Source: Sphingomonas sp. 7/4-4
Lineage (GTDB): Bacteria > Pseudomonadota > Alphaproteobacteria > Sphingomonadales > Sphingomonadaceae
DNA: 64,000 nucleotides
Assembly: GCF_027941955.1 (NCBI RefSeq)
Contig: NZ_CP115960.1
Coordinates: 3,550,501-3,614,500, forward strand
Direction of reading: 5' to 3'
Part shown: in pieces, positions 1 to 8,651 of the stretch
How the letters are laid out: every line of letters starts with the position of its first letter
How positions within the stretch are numbered: position 1 is the first letter of the stretch
Program-made: the position numbers and the translations under genes
The notes under the pieces: generated by a model
The model's input: only the letters and a program-made list of their open reading frames with translations
Told to the model about the DNA's origin: nothing
The model's database searches: none

Positions 1-7
1 CATCTTC

Positions 8-982
8 TTACGGCCGGTCGCGGGGCACGACGCGCTCGCCGTCGGGGGCGCTGCTTTTACGGTCCTCGCGGAAGCCCGGCTTGAGGCCCAGCGTGATCAG
101 CAGCGACGACGACACGTAGATCGACGAATAGGTGCCGACGACGATGCCGAGCATCATCGCCGCAGTGAAGCCGCGCAGCACCGGGCCACCGAAGATCAGC
201 AACGCGGCGAGCGCGAGCATGATCGTGACCGAGGTCATCACGGTGCGCGGCAGCGTCTCGTTGACCGACAAATCGATCAGGTCACCCATCTCCATCTTGC
301 GGAACTTGCGCATATTCTCGCGGATGCGGTCGTCGATCACCATCTTGTCGTTGATCGAATAGCCGATGATCGTCAGCACCGCGGCGACGATGTTGAGATC
401 GAAGGTGAACAGCTCGCGGAACAGCGCGAAGAAGCCCAACGTCATCAGCACGTCGTGCATGATCGCGACTGCGGTCGACACGCCGAACTGCCATTCGTAG
501 CGGAACCACGAGAAGATCGCGATGCCGATGACCGCGAGGAACACGGCGAGGATGCCGTTCCGGATCAGCTCGTCCGAGACCTTGCCCGAGACGGTCGAAT
601 AGTTGCTGAAGGTAGCGCCGGGGAATTTGGCCGCGAGTGCCGTCTTCACCTTCTCGACCATCTGGTCGGTCGCCGCCGGATCGGCCGATTCGGGCACCGG
701 CAGACGGATGGTCACGGTGTTGGCGCCGCCCAATTGCTGGAGCGCCGCTTCGCCGAGACCGAGATGGTTGACCGTCGAGCGGACCTCGTCGAGCGGCGGG
801 GCAGAGGTGAACTTCTCCTCGATCGACACGCCGCCGGCGAAGTCGACGCCCATGTTGAGGCCGCGCGTCGCGACCAAAGCGATCGCGGCGATGGTGAGCA
901 ATGCCGTGATCGCGAAGGCGATGTGGCGGATGCGGACGAACCCGATATTGGTGTTGTCCGGAACGATCTTGAGGAGCCGCAT
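8..982 (-). CDS. secF: Protein translocase subunit SecF
   Basis: SecF forms, with SecD, the membrane complex that uses the proton-motive force to help SecYEG pull proteins across the inner membrane. The 324-residue product has the family architecture: one membrane helix near residues 18-38, a periplasmic domain to about residue 135, then five helices. The conserved segment GYSINDKMVIDDRIREN lies in the fourth helix region. It is the third gene of yajC-secD-secF on the minus strand. It is separated from secD by 117 bp that contain a dispersed repeat, which is unusual for this operon. Four bases after the stop codon an ATG (bases 3-1) could start the next gene of the operon, but the window ends there. 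Confidence 0.97.
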   Translation of the reverse strand: MRLLKIVPDNTNIGFVRIRHIAFAITALLTIAAIALVATRGLNMGVDFAGGVSIEEKFTSAPPLDEVRSTVNHLGLGEAALQQLGGANTVTIRLPVPESADPAATDQMVEKVKTALAAKFPGATFSNYSTVSGKVSDELIRNGILAVFLAVIGIAIFSWFRYEWQFGVSTAVAIMHDVLMTLGFFALFRELFTFDLNIVAAVLTIIGYSINDKMVIDDRIRENMRKFRKMEMGDLIDLSVNETLPRTVMTSVTIMLALAALLIFGGPVLRGFTAAMMLGIVVGTYSSIYVSSSLLITLGLKPGFREDRKSSAPDGERVVPRDRP

Positions 983-995
983 ACCTATCTCACTT

Positions 996-1080
996 CGTCA
1001 TCCCGGCGAAAGCCGGGATCCAGGAATCACAAGCGGGACGACAGAGAAACTCTGGGCCCCGGCCTTCGCCGGGGTGACGA
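996..1080. repeat. Dispersed GC-rich inverted-repeat element between secD and secF
   Basis: Two hairpin-forming modules sit back to back: one reads CGTCATCCCGGCGAAAGCC and the other ends in CCTTCGCCGGGGTGACG. The outer GTCATCCCGG and the inverted CCGGGGTGACG ends make the whole block roughly palindromic. The same core (CGTCATCCCGG, a short loop, and its complement) recurs at 45708-45735, and a relative sits at 9308-9393. This is a REP/BIME-like intergenic element. A role in transcript stability between secD and secF is inference only. Confidence 0.75.
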
Positions 1081-1099
1081 TCAAGAAGAACCGTGCGCA

Positions 1100-2695
1100 T
1101 CAGATATGGATCTCCGTCGGCCGGTTACGGCGCAACCAGATCGTGACGAGCATGCGGGTGAACACCACTGCAGTGAACACCGACGTGGCGATACCGATCA
1201 GCAGCACCACCGCGAAGCCGCGCACCGGGCCCGAACCGAGGATCAGCATGATGAAGCCCGCGATCGCGTGCGTCACATTGGCCTCGAAGATCGTCCGGCT
1301 GGCTTCCTTGTAGCCGAGCTCGACCGACTGGACGATGCTGCGGCCGCGGCGATGCTCCTCGCGGATGCGTTCGTTGATCAGCACGTTGGCGTCGACCGCG
1401 GTGCCGATGGTGAGCACGAAGCCGGCGATGCCCGGCAGCGTCAGCGTGGCGTTGAGCATGCCCATCACCGCGAGGATGACCAGCACGTTGATGACCACCG
1501 CCATCGTCGCATAGATGCCGAAGCGCCCATAGGTCAGGATCATGAAGGCGATGACCGCGACCACGGCGATGACCGACGCAGTGATGCCCGCGCGAATCGA
1601 ATCGGCGCCGAGCTCGGGGCTGACGGTCGATTCCTGGACGATAGTGAGCGGCACCTTGAGCTTGCCCGAACGCAATGCGATCGCGAGCTGGTTGGCGCTA
1701 TCCACGGTGAAGCCGCCGTTGATCACTGCGCTGCCGCCGAGAATCGGTTCGTTGATGCGCGGCGCCGAGATCACCGTGCCGTCGACGATGATCGCGAAAG
1801 GCTTGCCCGAATTCTCCTGCGTCACCTTGGCGAAGCGCCGCGAGCCCGCGCCGTCGAGCTGGAGCGTCACGCCCGGCGCGCCGGTGGTCGGGTCATAGCT
1901 CTGCGACGCATTTACCAGCATGTCGCCGGTGATCATGATCTGGCGCTGGACCGCGATAGCGCCGCCGCCCTCGGCATAGGGCATCAGCACCGATCCCGCG
2001 GGCGCGATGCCCTTGGCGATGTCCGCCGGATTGGCAGTGGTGTCGACCAAGCGGAATTCGAGCTTGGCGGTCTTGCCGAGCAGGTTCTTGAGCGCGGTCG
2101 GATCGTTGAGGCCAGGGACCTGGACGACGATGCGGTTACTGCCCTCCCGGACCACCGTCGGCTCGACGGTGCCGAGCGCGTTGATGCGCCGCTCGACCAC
2201 TTCGCGCGCGTCGTTCATCGCCTCTTCGGCGGCCTGGTTCAGCCCCGCATTGGTGGGCGTGAGTACGAACCGGCTCGAATCGACGACCGAAATATCCCAT
2301 TCGCGCTGGCCGGTGGTGCCGACGCCGCTGCCGGTGATCGCCAGGAGGCGTTCGCGCGCCGCGTCGACCTTCGACGAATCGCGGACCATGAAGCTTAGTT
2401 TGCCGCCCTGGACCGAGATGTCGCCGATCTCGATGCGCGGATCGCGCCGCATCTCGCTGCGGACCTGCTCCTGCTTCTGCTCGAGCCGCGCCTGCGCGAC
2501 GTCGTCGGTCTTGCCCTCGAGCAGCAGATAGGAACCGCCGGCGAGGTCGAGGCCGAGATTGATCGCGGGCTTCGGGACCCAGGAAGGCCAGGTCTCGCGC
2601 ACGCTCTTGGGGATGAAGCTCGGGATCGAGATCGCCACCAGCAGCGCAAGGCCGAGGGTGATCGTCAGAACCTTCCAGCGGGGAAAGTCGAGCAT
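1100..2695 (-). CDS. secD: Protein translocase subunit SecD
   Basis: SecD is the larger partner of SecF in the proton-driven export accessory complex of the inner membrane. The 531-residue protein starts with a membrane helix (residues about 8-27), followed by the family signature GLDLAGG, a long periplasmic region that includes the P1 domain, and five C-terminal helices with the GTAVDANVLINERIREE motif. Length is normal for the family. The ATG overlaps the stop codon of yajC by one base (TGATG), indicating translational coupling. Confidence 0.97.
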   Translation of the reverse strand: MLDFPRWKVLTITLGLALLVAISIPSFIPKSVRETWPSWVPKPAINLGLDLAGGSYLLLEGKTDDVAQARLEQKQEQVRSEMRRDPRIEIGDISVQGGKLSFMVRDSSKVDAARERLLAITGSGVGTTGQREWDISVVDSSRFVLTPTNAGLNQAAEEAMNDAREVVERRINALGTVEPTVVREGSNRIVVQVPGLNDPTALKNLLGKTAKLEFRLVDTTANPADIAKGIAPAGSVLMPYAEGGGAIAVQRQIMITGDMLVNASQSYDPTTGAPGVTLQLDGAGSRRFAKVTQENSGKPFAIIVDGTVISAPRINEPILGGSAVINGGFTVDSANQLAIALRSGKLKVPLTIVQESTVSPELGADSIRAGITASVIAVVAVIAFMILTYGRFGIYATMAVVINVLVILAVMGMLNATLTLPGIAGFVLTIGTAVDANVLINERIREEHRRGRSIVQSVELGYKEASRTIFEANVTHAIAGFIMLILGSGPVRGFAVVLLIGIATSVFTAVVFTRMLVTIWLRRNRPTEIHI

Positions 2696-3036
2696 CAGTC
2701 GTTCGCGGGCTTGCCGCCGCCGAGCGGGCGGATTTCGGCGAGAGTCGCCTTGATCGCGCGGACCTTGACGTTGGTGCCGAGCTCGAGCTCGACTTCGGTC
2801 TCGTCGACCTTGGTGACCTTGCCGATCAGGCCGCCGGCGGTGACGACGGTGTCGCCCTTCTTCACGCCGCCGACCGCGTCCTGCAGCGCCTTCATACGCT
2901 TTTGCTGGGGACGGATCATCAGGAAGTAGAAGACCACGAAGATGAGGACGAGCGGCAGCAGCGAAACGATCGCGCCTGCGGTGCTTCCGCCCTGTGCGGC
3001 GCCTGCGGCCTGTGCATATGCTGGGGTGGCGAACAT
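2695..3036 (-). CDS. yajC: Preprotein translocase subunit YajC
   Basis: YajC is a small single-span membrane protein that associates with SecDF. The 113-residue product has an Ala/Gly-rich start, one hydrophobic helix (LLPLVLIFVVFYFLMIRPQQ) and a short cytoplasmic beta-rich domain with GDTVVTAGGLIGKV, all typical. I chose the ATG at 3036, giving MFATPAYAQ, because this is the usual start in relatives. An in-frame upstream ATG at 3120 would add 28 residues unlike the family. It is the first gene of the operon with secD and secF. Confidence 0.93.
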   Translation of the reverse strand: MFATPAYAQAAGAAQGGSTAGAIVSLLPLVLIFVVFYFLMIRPQQKRMKALQDAVGGVKKGDTVVTAGGLIGKVTKVDETEVELELGTNVKVRAIKATLAEIRPLGGGKPAND

Positions 3037-3178
3037 GGGTTTCCGGTTGCCTGGATTTGCGGGGCGCGGAACGGCCCCGTTCAAGCGGCGCGCGCTATCA
3101 TGCGTTACGGGGACGCGCAACTATTGTCGGTGTCGCTTGCATCCTGCGGCGGACCGGAATAGAGGGCGCACCCTTGGT

Positions 3179-3255
3179 CGGGGCGTAGCGCAGCCTGGTA
3201 GCGCATCACACTGGGGGTGTGGGGGTCGCAGGTTCGAATCCTGTCGCCCCGACCA
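3179..3255 (+). tRNA. tRNA-Pro (anticodon GGG)
   Basis: A full cloverleaf can be drawn: acceptor CGGGGCG/CGCCCCG, D-stem GCGC/GCGC, anticodon stem TCACA/TGTGG closing the loop CTGGGGG with anticodon GGG, T-arm GCAGG-TTCGAAT-CCTGT, discriminator A and encoded CCA at 3253-3255. It reads the proline codon CCC and is transcribed away from yajC. Confidence 0.97.
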
Positions 3256-3321
3256 GTCAAATCAGGAGCCAGGGGCCGCATTTTCGGTCGCCGCCCGCGA
3301 ATCGCTCCTCGGTTTCGGCAA

Positions 3322-4500
3322 TCATCCTCCCCGAATGACCTCGCCCACCCGGACGGCGTCGAGGCCCAGCCACGCCGCCATCCGGTCGAGCTCGACCGTG
3401 AGGCGCTCCAGGGTTTCGGCGGGTGCGCCGGGTTCGAGAGTGATGCGGTGCGCGAGGAGGATGCGCGCCTGGCGGTCTGCCTTGAGGTCGACGCGCGCGA
3501 CCAGCGCCTCGTCCAACAGGAAGGGCAGCACATAATAGCCGTGGATCCGCTTGTCCTGCGGCACATAGATCTCGATGCGATAACGGAATCCGAACAGGCG
3601 TTCGGCGCGGCTGCGCTCCCAGACCAGAGGATCGAACGGGGCGAGCAGCGCCGCGCCGCGCACGCGGCGGGGCAAACGGGCGTCGCGGTGCACCCAGGCT
3701 TTCTGGCTCCAGCCTTCGACCCGGACGGGGACCAGAATGCCGGCCTCCGCCTCGACGGCGATCGCATGATCCGCCTCTTCGGGCTTCAACCGATAATAGT
3801 CACGAAGGTCCGCCGCGGTCGCAACGCCGAGTGCCCGCGCGCTTCGTTCGATCAGTGCGCGTTGCGCGCTTGCGGCATCGGGGGTGGGCAGGTCGAAGAT
3901 GGCCTTTGGCAGCACCCGCTCGGGCAGGTCATAGACTCGGGCGAAGCTGCCGCGGCGGGTGGCGGTGGTGATCTTGCCCGACCAGAACAGCCATTCGAGC
4001 GCATGCTTGGTGTGGCTCCATTCCCACCAACCGCTCTTGCTCGATCCGTTCTCGAAATCGGCGGCTGTCAGCGGGCCTTCGGCGGCGATCCGCTCCAGTA
4101 TCGCCGTTGCTTCGGGTCGGCGTTCCGCCGCGAAGCGCTTCAGGGCCTGATAGCCGATCTCGCCGCGCTCGGCACGGGCCATGCGCCAGCGCAGGAGCGG
4201 GTGGAGGTCGAGCGGCAGCAATGAGGCTTCGTGCGCCCAATATTCGAACAGGCGCCGCTGGCGCACCGGACCCCAGGCGTCCCGCTCGAGCAGCGTGCGG
4301 TCATAGCTGCCCAGCCGCGAGAAAGCGGGAAGATAGTGCGCCCGGGTCAATACGTTGACGCTGTCTATCTGGAAGAGCCCGAGGCGGTCGGCGGTCTTGC
4401 GCAGGGAACCAATGGTCGGGCGTTCGGGACGACGCATGCCGAAACCCTGCGCCGCGAGCGCGATTCGCCGCGCATCCTTCAGAGAGAGTGTGGTGGACAC
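3322..4500 (-). CDS. Winged-helix DNA glycosylase, YcaQ/AlkX-like
   Basis: This 392-residue protein belongs to the HTH_42 / YcaQ family. Members characterised in Escherichia coli (YcaQ, also called AlkX) and Streptomyces (AlkZ) excise alkylated bases, including interstrand crosslinks. The active-site Q-phi-D motif is visible as Gln44-Ile45-Asp46 in GLFQIDSVNV. The start codon appears to be GTG at 4500, since the reading MSTTLSLKDARRIALAAQG matches the expected N-terminal helix. It is a single gene, convergent with tRNA-Pro. Family assignment is firm; crosslink repair is inferred from homologues. Confidence 0.87.
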   Translation of the reverse strand: MSTTLSLKDARRIALAAQGFGMRRPERPTIGSLRKTADRLGLFQIDSVNVLTRAHYLPAFSRLGSYDRTLLERDAWGPVRQRRLFEYWAHEASLLPLDLHPLLRWRMARAERGEIGYQALKRFAAERRPEATAILERIAAEGPLTAADFENGSSKSGWWEWSHTKHALEWLFWSGKITTATRRGSFARVYDLPERVLPKAIFDLPTPDAASAQRALIERSARALGVATAADLRDYYRLKPEEADHAIAVEAEAGILVPVRVEGWSQKAWVHRDARLPRRVRGAALLAPFDPLVWERSRAERLFGFRYRIEIYVPQDKRIHGYYVLPFLLDEALVARVDLKADRQARILLAHRITLEPGAPAETLERLTVELDRMAAWLGLDAVRVGEVIRGG

Positions 4501-4591
4501 AGGCCGCTGCCTGGACGCCGGGAGCGGGGGTCGTCAACCGATCGCCGGTCGCGGGGCGGGCTGGTCGCGCTGGCCGACAGCCAGACAGAAC

Positions 4592-4759
4592 CTAGTCGGC
4601 GGGATCGCCGCTCGGTTCGGCCTTGCCGGCATCTTCGGCGGGATCGAAGTTCTTCGCCCAGTGCGCCGCGTCATTCTCGCCGTCGAGCGTGTCCCTGGGG
4701 CGTTTGGCGTCGCCGGGCCTCTGGTGCTCGGTCGAGAGATTGTCGGGAGCGTCGGGCAT
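4592..4759 (-). CDS. Small acidic hydrophilic protein, unknown function
   Basis: A 55-residue protein that begins MPDAPDNLSTEHQ and is rich in Asp, Glu, Pro, Ala and Lys, with no hydrophobic segment, so probably disordered. The start is supported by GGAGACG about five bases upstream of the ATG. I do not recognise a family. Its composition resembles that of another small protein at 6147-6353. It stands alone between the YcaQ-like gene and the TMEM175-like gene on the same strand. Confidence 0.6.
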   Translation of the reverse strand: MPDAPDNLSTEHQRPGDAKRPRDTLDGENDAAHWAKNFDPAEDAGKAEPSGDPAD

Positions 4760-4809
4760 TGGTTCGTCTCCTGCTGCGGGCAGGAAACGGCCGGAACGCC
4801 GTGCCGGTT

Positions 4810-5444
4810 TCAGGGATGCGGTTTCCGGCGTTGCAACAATAGGCGCCACAGCAGGATCGTCACGAGCGCCGGCTGGCCGAGCCAGGGCACGATCAGGCTG
4901 ACGATAAGGCTGGTGACCGCGCCAAGCAGTGTCGAATAGCCGCGCTGGCGCAAGGCGAGGCATTGTTCGGGCGGTACATGCTCGCCGACCACGGGGGCGA
5001 AGTGATGATTCGCTGGAGCCGGATATTGGCGAGCGCGGCCAGCGCCATCCAGCCGCAATAGAATGCCACCGGCACTCGGTGTCCGTAATATTCGGACGAC
5101 AGGGCAGTGAAGAAGGGCATCGCCGCGATCGTGCAGAGCAATACGAGATTGGGAAAGACGATCCGCGAATCCCAGTGGCGTGCGCAATCGAAGGCACGGT
5201 GATGCCCCGCCCAGAACGAGCCGATCACGAAGAACGAGATCAGAAAGCTGATGAAATGCGGGCTGAGCTGCGCCAGCGCGACGAGGAAGTCATGATCGCT
5301 GCGGGCCCCGTGCACTTCGGGCACACGGACCTCGATGATCAGCAGCGTGATCGCGATCGCGAACACCGCGTCGGAGAAGAAGATCAGCCGTTCGAGCGCA
5401 TGGCCGGGGCCATGCAGCTCCGGCTCCTTACCGATCCTGCGCAT
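4810..5444 (-). CDS. TMEM175/DUF1211 family membrane protein (frameshifted)
   Basis: Bacterial TMEM175 proteins are small potassium-permeable channels with six helices. The N-terminal signature FSDAVFAIAITLLIIE in the first helix is clear, and further helices follow (HFISFLISFFVIGSFWAG, IVFPNLVLLCTIAAMPFF, VAFYCGWMALAALAN). The frame breaks at a run of five G at 4993-4997. Adding one base restores PPVVGEHVPPEQ and a final membrane segment ending at 4810, giving the usual family length of about 211 residues. The break is most simply a sequencing error. Without correction the product ends at 4893 with an unrelated tail. Confidence 0.85.
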
Positions 5445-5479
5445 GATTCCCCCTCAGCGCTTGTGCCCTTGTTGCCCGA

Positions 5480-6058
5480 TCATTCGCCCTTTGGCGGCGT
5501 CGGTTTCCTCGGCGCGGCACGGCGCGCGGCGCGCGGCTTGGCGGTGCTGCTCTCGGCGGGCTTGCGGGTGCGGCGCGCGGGCGGCTTGGCCGCAGCTGCC
5601 GGAGCCGGGCTGGGCGAGGGCGCGGCGGCCTTGCGAGTGCGCGATGCCGGTGCTGGCGTGGCGCTCGCCGCGGCAGGCTTGCGCGTCCGGCGCGTGACTG
5701 GCTTCACCGCGGCTTCAGTCGCGGGCGGCTTGGCGGCCGGCGCCTTGCGGGCGCGCCTGGCAACGGGCTTTGCCACTGCGGTCGCGACATTGGCGGCAGC
5801 CTGTGCCACTTCGGCGGCCGCGTCGCCGGCAGTATCGGCAGCCTTGGCCGCGCCCTTCTGCACCGCAGGCTCGTTCTTGAGCTTGGCGGCGATCGCCACC
5901 AGCCCGGCGGCGAGGATGTCCGCGACGAGCGGATGCTTGGCGAGCTCGCTCAGCTTGCCGCGCACTCCCTTGGGAAGCTTCACGCCCGCGATGCTTTTGG
6001 GGAGGAACGAACCCTTGCCGGCCGTACCCTTGTCGTCCTTCTTCTTCTTTCCGGCCAT
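5480..6058 (-). CDS. Basic Ala/Lys/Pro-rich protein with histone-H1-like tail
   Basis: The 192-residue product starts MAGKKKKDDKG. It has a short conserved-looking core (residues about 20-70, LPKSIAGVKLPKGVRGKLSELAKHPLVADILAAGLVAIAAKL) and then a long low-complexity tail in which RRTRKPA-like units recur at least four times. Such tails occur in histone-H1-like and HU-fusion nucleoid proteins, but no DNA-binding fold can be recognised, so a nucleoid role is only a guess. The start at 6058 is chosen over an ATG 15 bases upstream because the MAGKKKK start is typical. It lies just upstream of the TMEM175-like gene on the same strand. Confidence 0.75.
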   Translation of the reverse strand: MAGKKKKDDKGTAGKGSFLPKSIAGVKLPKGVRGKLSELAKHPLVADILAAGLVAIAAKLKNEPAVQKGAAKAADTAGDAAAEVAQAAANVATAVAKPVARRARKAPAAKPPATEAAVKPVTRRTRKPAAASATPAPASRTRKAAAPSPSPAPAAAAKPPARRTRKPAESSTAKPRAARRAAPRKPTPPKGE

Positions 6059-6146
6059 CGCAATTCTCCGCATTTCGTGACGCCAGTGTCACGGATCATT
6101 GCCGGGTGAGTCAACGCAGGATCGCGATCCGGTGTCCGCGGCTGCA

Positions 6147-6353
6147 TCAATGGGTGGTGGTTTCGGGTTCCTCACGTTCGAAAACGATGTCGAGGCCCTC
6201 GCATTCTTCGGCCGAGTCCGTTTTGTCGGCATCCTTGCCGGTCGTGCTCTGGCTGAGGTGATCGGCCACACGTTCGCCGCTGGGCGTGCCGTTTGTAGTA
6301 TCGGCGTCCCGGCCGATGATCGAGCTTTCGGGATTGCGGTCGCGGTCTGCCAT
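6147..6353 (-). CDS. Small acidic protein, unknown function
   Basis: A 68-residue protein starting MADRDRNPESSIIG and ending EREEPETTTH, hydrophilic and acidic, with a single Cys and no membrane segment. GGAGAG about six bases upstream of the ATG supports this start. Because the preceding glycosyltransferase is frameshifted, the same frame reads straight through from that gene, which could lead to a false 486-residue fusion. The internal start with its own ribosome site argues for a separate gene. No family recognised. Confidence 0.6.
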   Translation of the reverse strand: MADRDRNPESSIIGRDADTTNGTPSGERVADHLSQSTTGKDADKTDSAEECEGLDIVFEREEPETTTH

Positions 6354-6423
6354 CTTGTCTCTCCAGCCCAGCCCGTTTCGGCTCAACGGTGCGGGCACCG
6401 AGTCGTTCCGCCTGCGCGACGGA

Positions 6424-7607
6424 TCAGGCGACGGCAGTTCGGTGCTTCGCAACGATGCGCTGGAGGAAGGCGTGGAGCCGTGCGCTGTTGGCGGCCCAGG
6501 TGAAGGGCTCGACCGTTGCGCGAACTTCCGCCGGATCGGGCGGGTTGGCGATGAGCATGGCGAGCGCGGCGGCAAAGGCTTCGGGCGTGCGCGCGACGAT
6601 CCGGCCCCCGTGTCGGTGCGCACGACCTGACGTGCGCCACCGACATCGGGAATCACTACCGGCGTGCCGCTCGCCAGTGCCTCGAGCCAGGCATTGGCGA
6701 GGCCCTCACGCTCGGAAGCGAGTGCCATCGCGTCGGCGGCGGTGAGGAAGGTCGGAAGCTCGGCATGCGGAATCGAACCGAGCAGGCGGATGCGATCGCC
6801 GAGGCCTAGGCGCGCAATCTGCGCGGCGAGTGACGCCTTGTGGGGACCTTCGCCCGCGATCCAGAGCTGAATGCCCGGCAGGGTCGCGACGGCGTCGATC
6901 AGGATCTGATGGCCCTTGAGCGGGATCAGTGCGCCGACCGAGAGAACCAGCGGGCCGGTGACGCCCAATGCGGCCTTGGCTTCGGACCGGCTGGCGAGCG
7001 CGAAGCGGCCGAAATCGACGCCGGTGACGATGCATTCGGTGCGATCGCCCGGGAGCCCGAGCGCGGTCATGTCGTCGCGCATCGCCTCCGAGACCGCGAG
7101 CAGACCGTCGGCGGCGTGCGCGGCGGCGCGGATCTGGGGGCCGATCACGGGATTGCGGCCCCAGCCATGGATATCCGAGCCGCGTGCCTTGATCGACACG
7201 GGCACGCCGAAGCGGCGGCCGAGTTCGACCGCGGCGACGCCGTCGGGGAAGAAGAATTCCGCGTCGATCACGTCGAAGGCGAAATCGTGGCGGATTTCGC
7301 CGAGCAAGGGCGTCACGGCATCGGCCAGCGCGCGGGCATGGAAGCGACCGCCGGTGCCGGGAAGGTTGCGGAAACGCGGGCGATGAACCGTGAGACCCTT
7401 CCAGTCCTCGCGCGCGGGAAGCGCAGCCAGCGGGCGATAGCGCGACAGCCGATCGAGCGGAAACGGAGGCAGGCCGAGCGGGGCGACGACGCGCAGTTCG
7501 ACATCGGGATGCTCGGCCAGTGCGAGCGTCTGGCGCTCGACGAAGATGCCGAAATTGGGACGCGAGGCGTCGGGGAAGAGAGTGGAGAGGACGAGCACGC
7601 GGAGCAT
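6424..7607 (-). CDS. GT4-family glycosyltransferase (frameshifted)
   Basis: The protein has the GT-B architecture of family 4 glycosyltransferases: an N-terminal Rossmann-like domain (LSTLFPDASRPNFGIFVERQ) and a C-terminal nucleotide-sugar domain with SVGALIPLKGHQ, GEGP and SEREGLANAWLEALASGTPVV, which carries the E-x7-E motif. The frame breaks at five C at 6605-6609, just after VVRTDTG. One added base continues as GRIVARTPEAFAAALAMLIA and ends at 6424, giving about 394 residues, the normal length. It probably transfers a sugar to an envelope glycan or lipid. Donor and acceptor cannot be told from sequence. Confidence 0.88.
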
Positions 7608-7660
7608 GTCAGCGCCTATACAGCGCCAGGGTTAATGCTCCGCGTGCGATCCTTCAGGGC

Positions 7661-8014
7661 TTAGCGGCAGCGACGATTGCTGCTGCTCCGCTCGATCTCG
7701 CGGCCGGCAAGCGCGCCGGCGGCGGCGCCGAGGATGGTGCCGGTGGAGCGATCACCGCGGCTATCGATCGAACGGCCGACCAGCGCACCGGCGACGCCGC
7801 CGACGACGAGACCGGTGGTGCCGTTGGGCTTGCGGCAATAGCGGCGGCCGTCGCGGCCACGCCATTCCCGATACTGATAGCGACGGCGCTGGGTATCGGC
7901 GCTGTAGCCGGCCTTATAGTCGTAAGCCTTGGCTTCGGCCCTGGGGGCCGGAAGGGCCACCGCGGTGGGGATCGCCACCGCAATCGCGCTGAGCGCGACA
8001 ATGAATTTTCGCAT
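7661..8014 (-). CDS. Secreted glycine-zipper 2TM protein
   Basis: A 117-residue protein with a signal peptide (MRKFIVALSAIAVAIPTAVALPAPRAEA), a basic Tyr/Arg-rich segment with YCRKPNGTTG, and two glycine-zipper hairpins, LVVGGVAGALVGRSID and GTILGAAAGALAGREIE. This pattern defines the Gly-zipper 2TM family (RcnB/SlyB/17 kDa surface-antigen-like envelope proteins). GGGAGTG upstream supports the start. It is divergent from the cupin gene at 8134 with about 120 bp between. Confidence 0.85.
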   Translation of the reverse strand: MRKFIVALSAIAVAIPTAVALPAPRAEAKAYDYKAGYSADTQRRRYQYREWRGRDGRRYCRKPNGTTGLVVGGVAGALVGRSIDSRGDRSTGTILGAAAGALAGREIERSSSNRRCR

Positions 8015-8133
8015 GATTCACTCCCATATTATCGATTCTAGTTACAGAAACCGTTAGCGAAACGTCCCGCGGCGGTGCGCGGTTTCATGAACCTAAAACT
8101 ACGTCCCGCTCATCTGACGTTGGGATTTTCAAC

Positions 8134-8562
8134 ATGAACGCGCCACGAACGATCATCAAGACACTTGGCCTCTCGCCGCATCCGGAGGGCGGCTGGTATC
8201 GCGAGACGTGGCGCGCAGAGGCGGGCGGGGACGGGCGATCGGCCGCGACGGCGATCCATTTCCTGCTCGAGCACGGCCAGCGATCGCATTGGCACCGCGT
8301 CGACGCCGCCGAGCTCTGGCTGTGGCATGCGGGATCGCCGCTGGAATTGCTGGTCGAACAGGAAGACGGCGCAGTCGCGACGATCCGGCTTGGCGGCGAC
8401 GTGACGCAAGGCTATGCGCCCCAATGGCTGGTGCCGGCGAATCGCTGGCAATCGACCGAGGCACGTTCCGGCTGGGCGCTGGTGAGCTGCGTGGTCGTCC
8501 CCGGCTTCGATTTTGCCGGCTTCGAGCTTGCCGCACCCGGATGGACGCCGGGTGCGGATTGA
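8134..8562 (+). CDS. Cupin_5 (DUF985) family protein
   Basis: This 142-residue single-domain cupin has the DUF985 hallmarks: LGLSPHPEGGWYRETW at the start, the metal-site segments SHWHRVDAAELWLWHAG and the closing GWALVSCVVVPGFDFAGFEL. Family members bind a metal, but their substrates are mostly unknown. It is transcribed alone, with the putative structured RNA beginning about 90 bp downstream on the same strand. Confidence 0.9.
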   Translation: MNAPRTIIKTLGLSPHPEGGWYRETWRAEAGGDGRSAATAIHFLLEHGQRSHWHRVDAAELWLWHAGSPLELLVEQEDGAVATIRLGGDVTQGYAPQWLVPANRWQSTEARSGWALVSCVVVPGFDFAGFELAAPGWTPGAD

Positions 8563-8651
8563 GCCTTCTGTCCCCGTTATTCACGTTATCCACAGGCTCC
8601 GGGCATCATTTGGTGCTTTGAACGACTCGGGATCGATGACAGCATCAGTCT

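Noticed and set aside
455..2398. Long open frame antisense to secD and secF
   Set aside because: High-GC shadow of real genes; the translation is low-complexity Arg/Asp/His-rich and has no family features.
6147..7607. A 486-residue glycosyltransferase with an acidic C-terminal extension
   Set aside because: The extension is produced by a frameshift at 6605. After correction the transferase ends at 6424, and the acidic part is a separate small gene with its own ribosome site.
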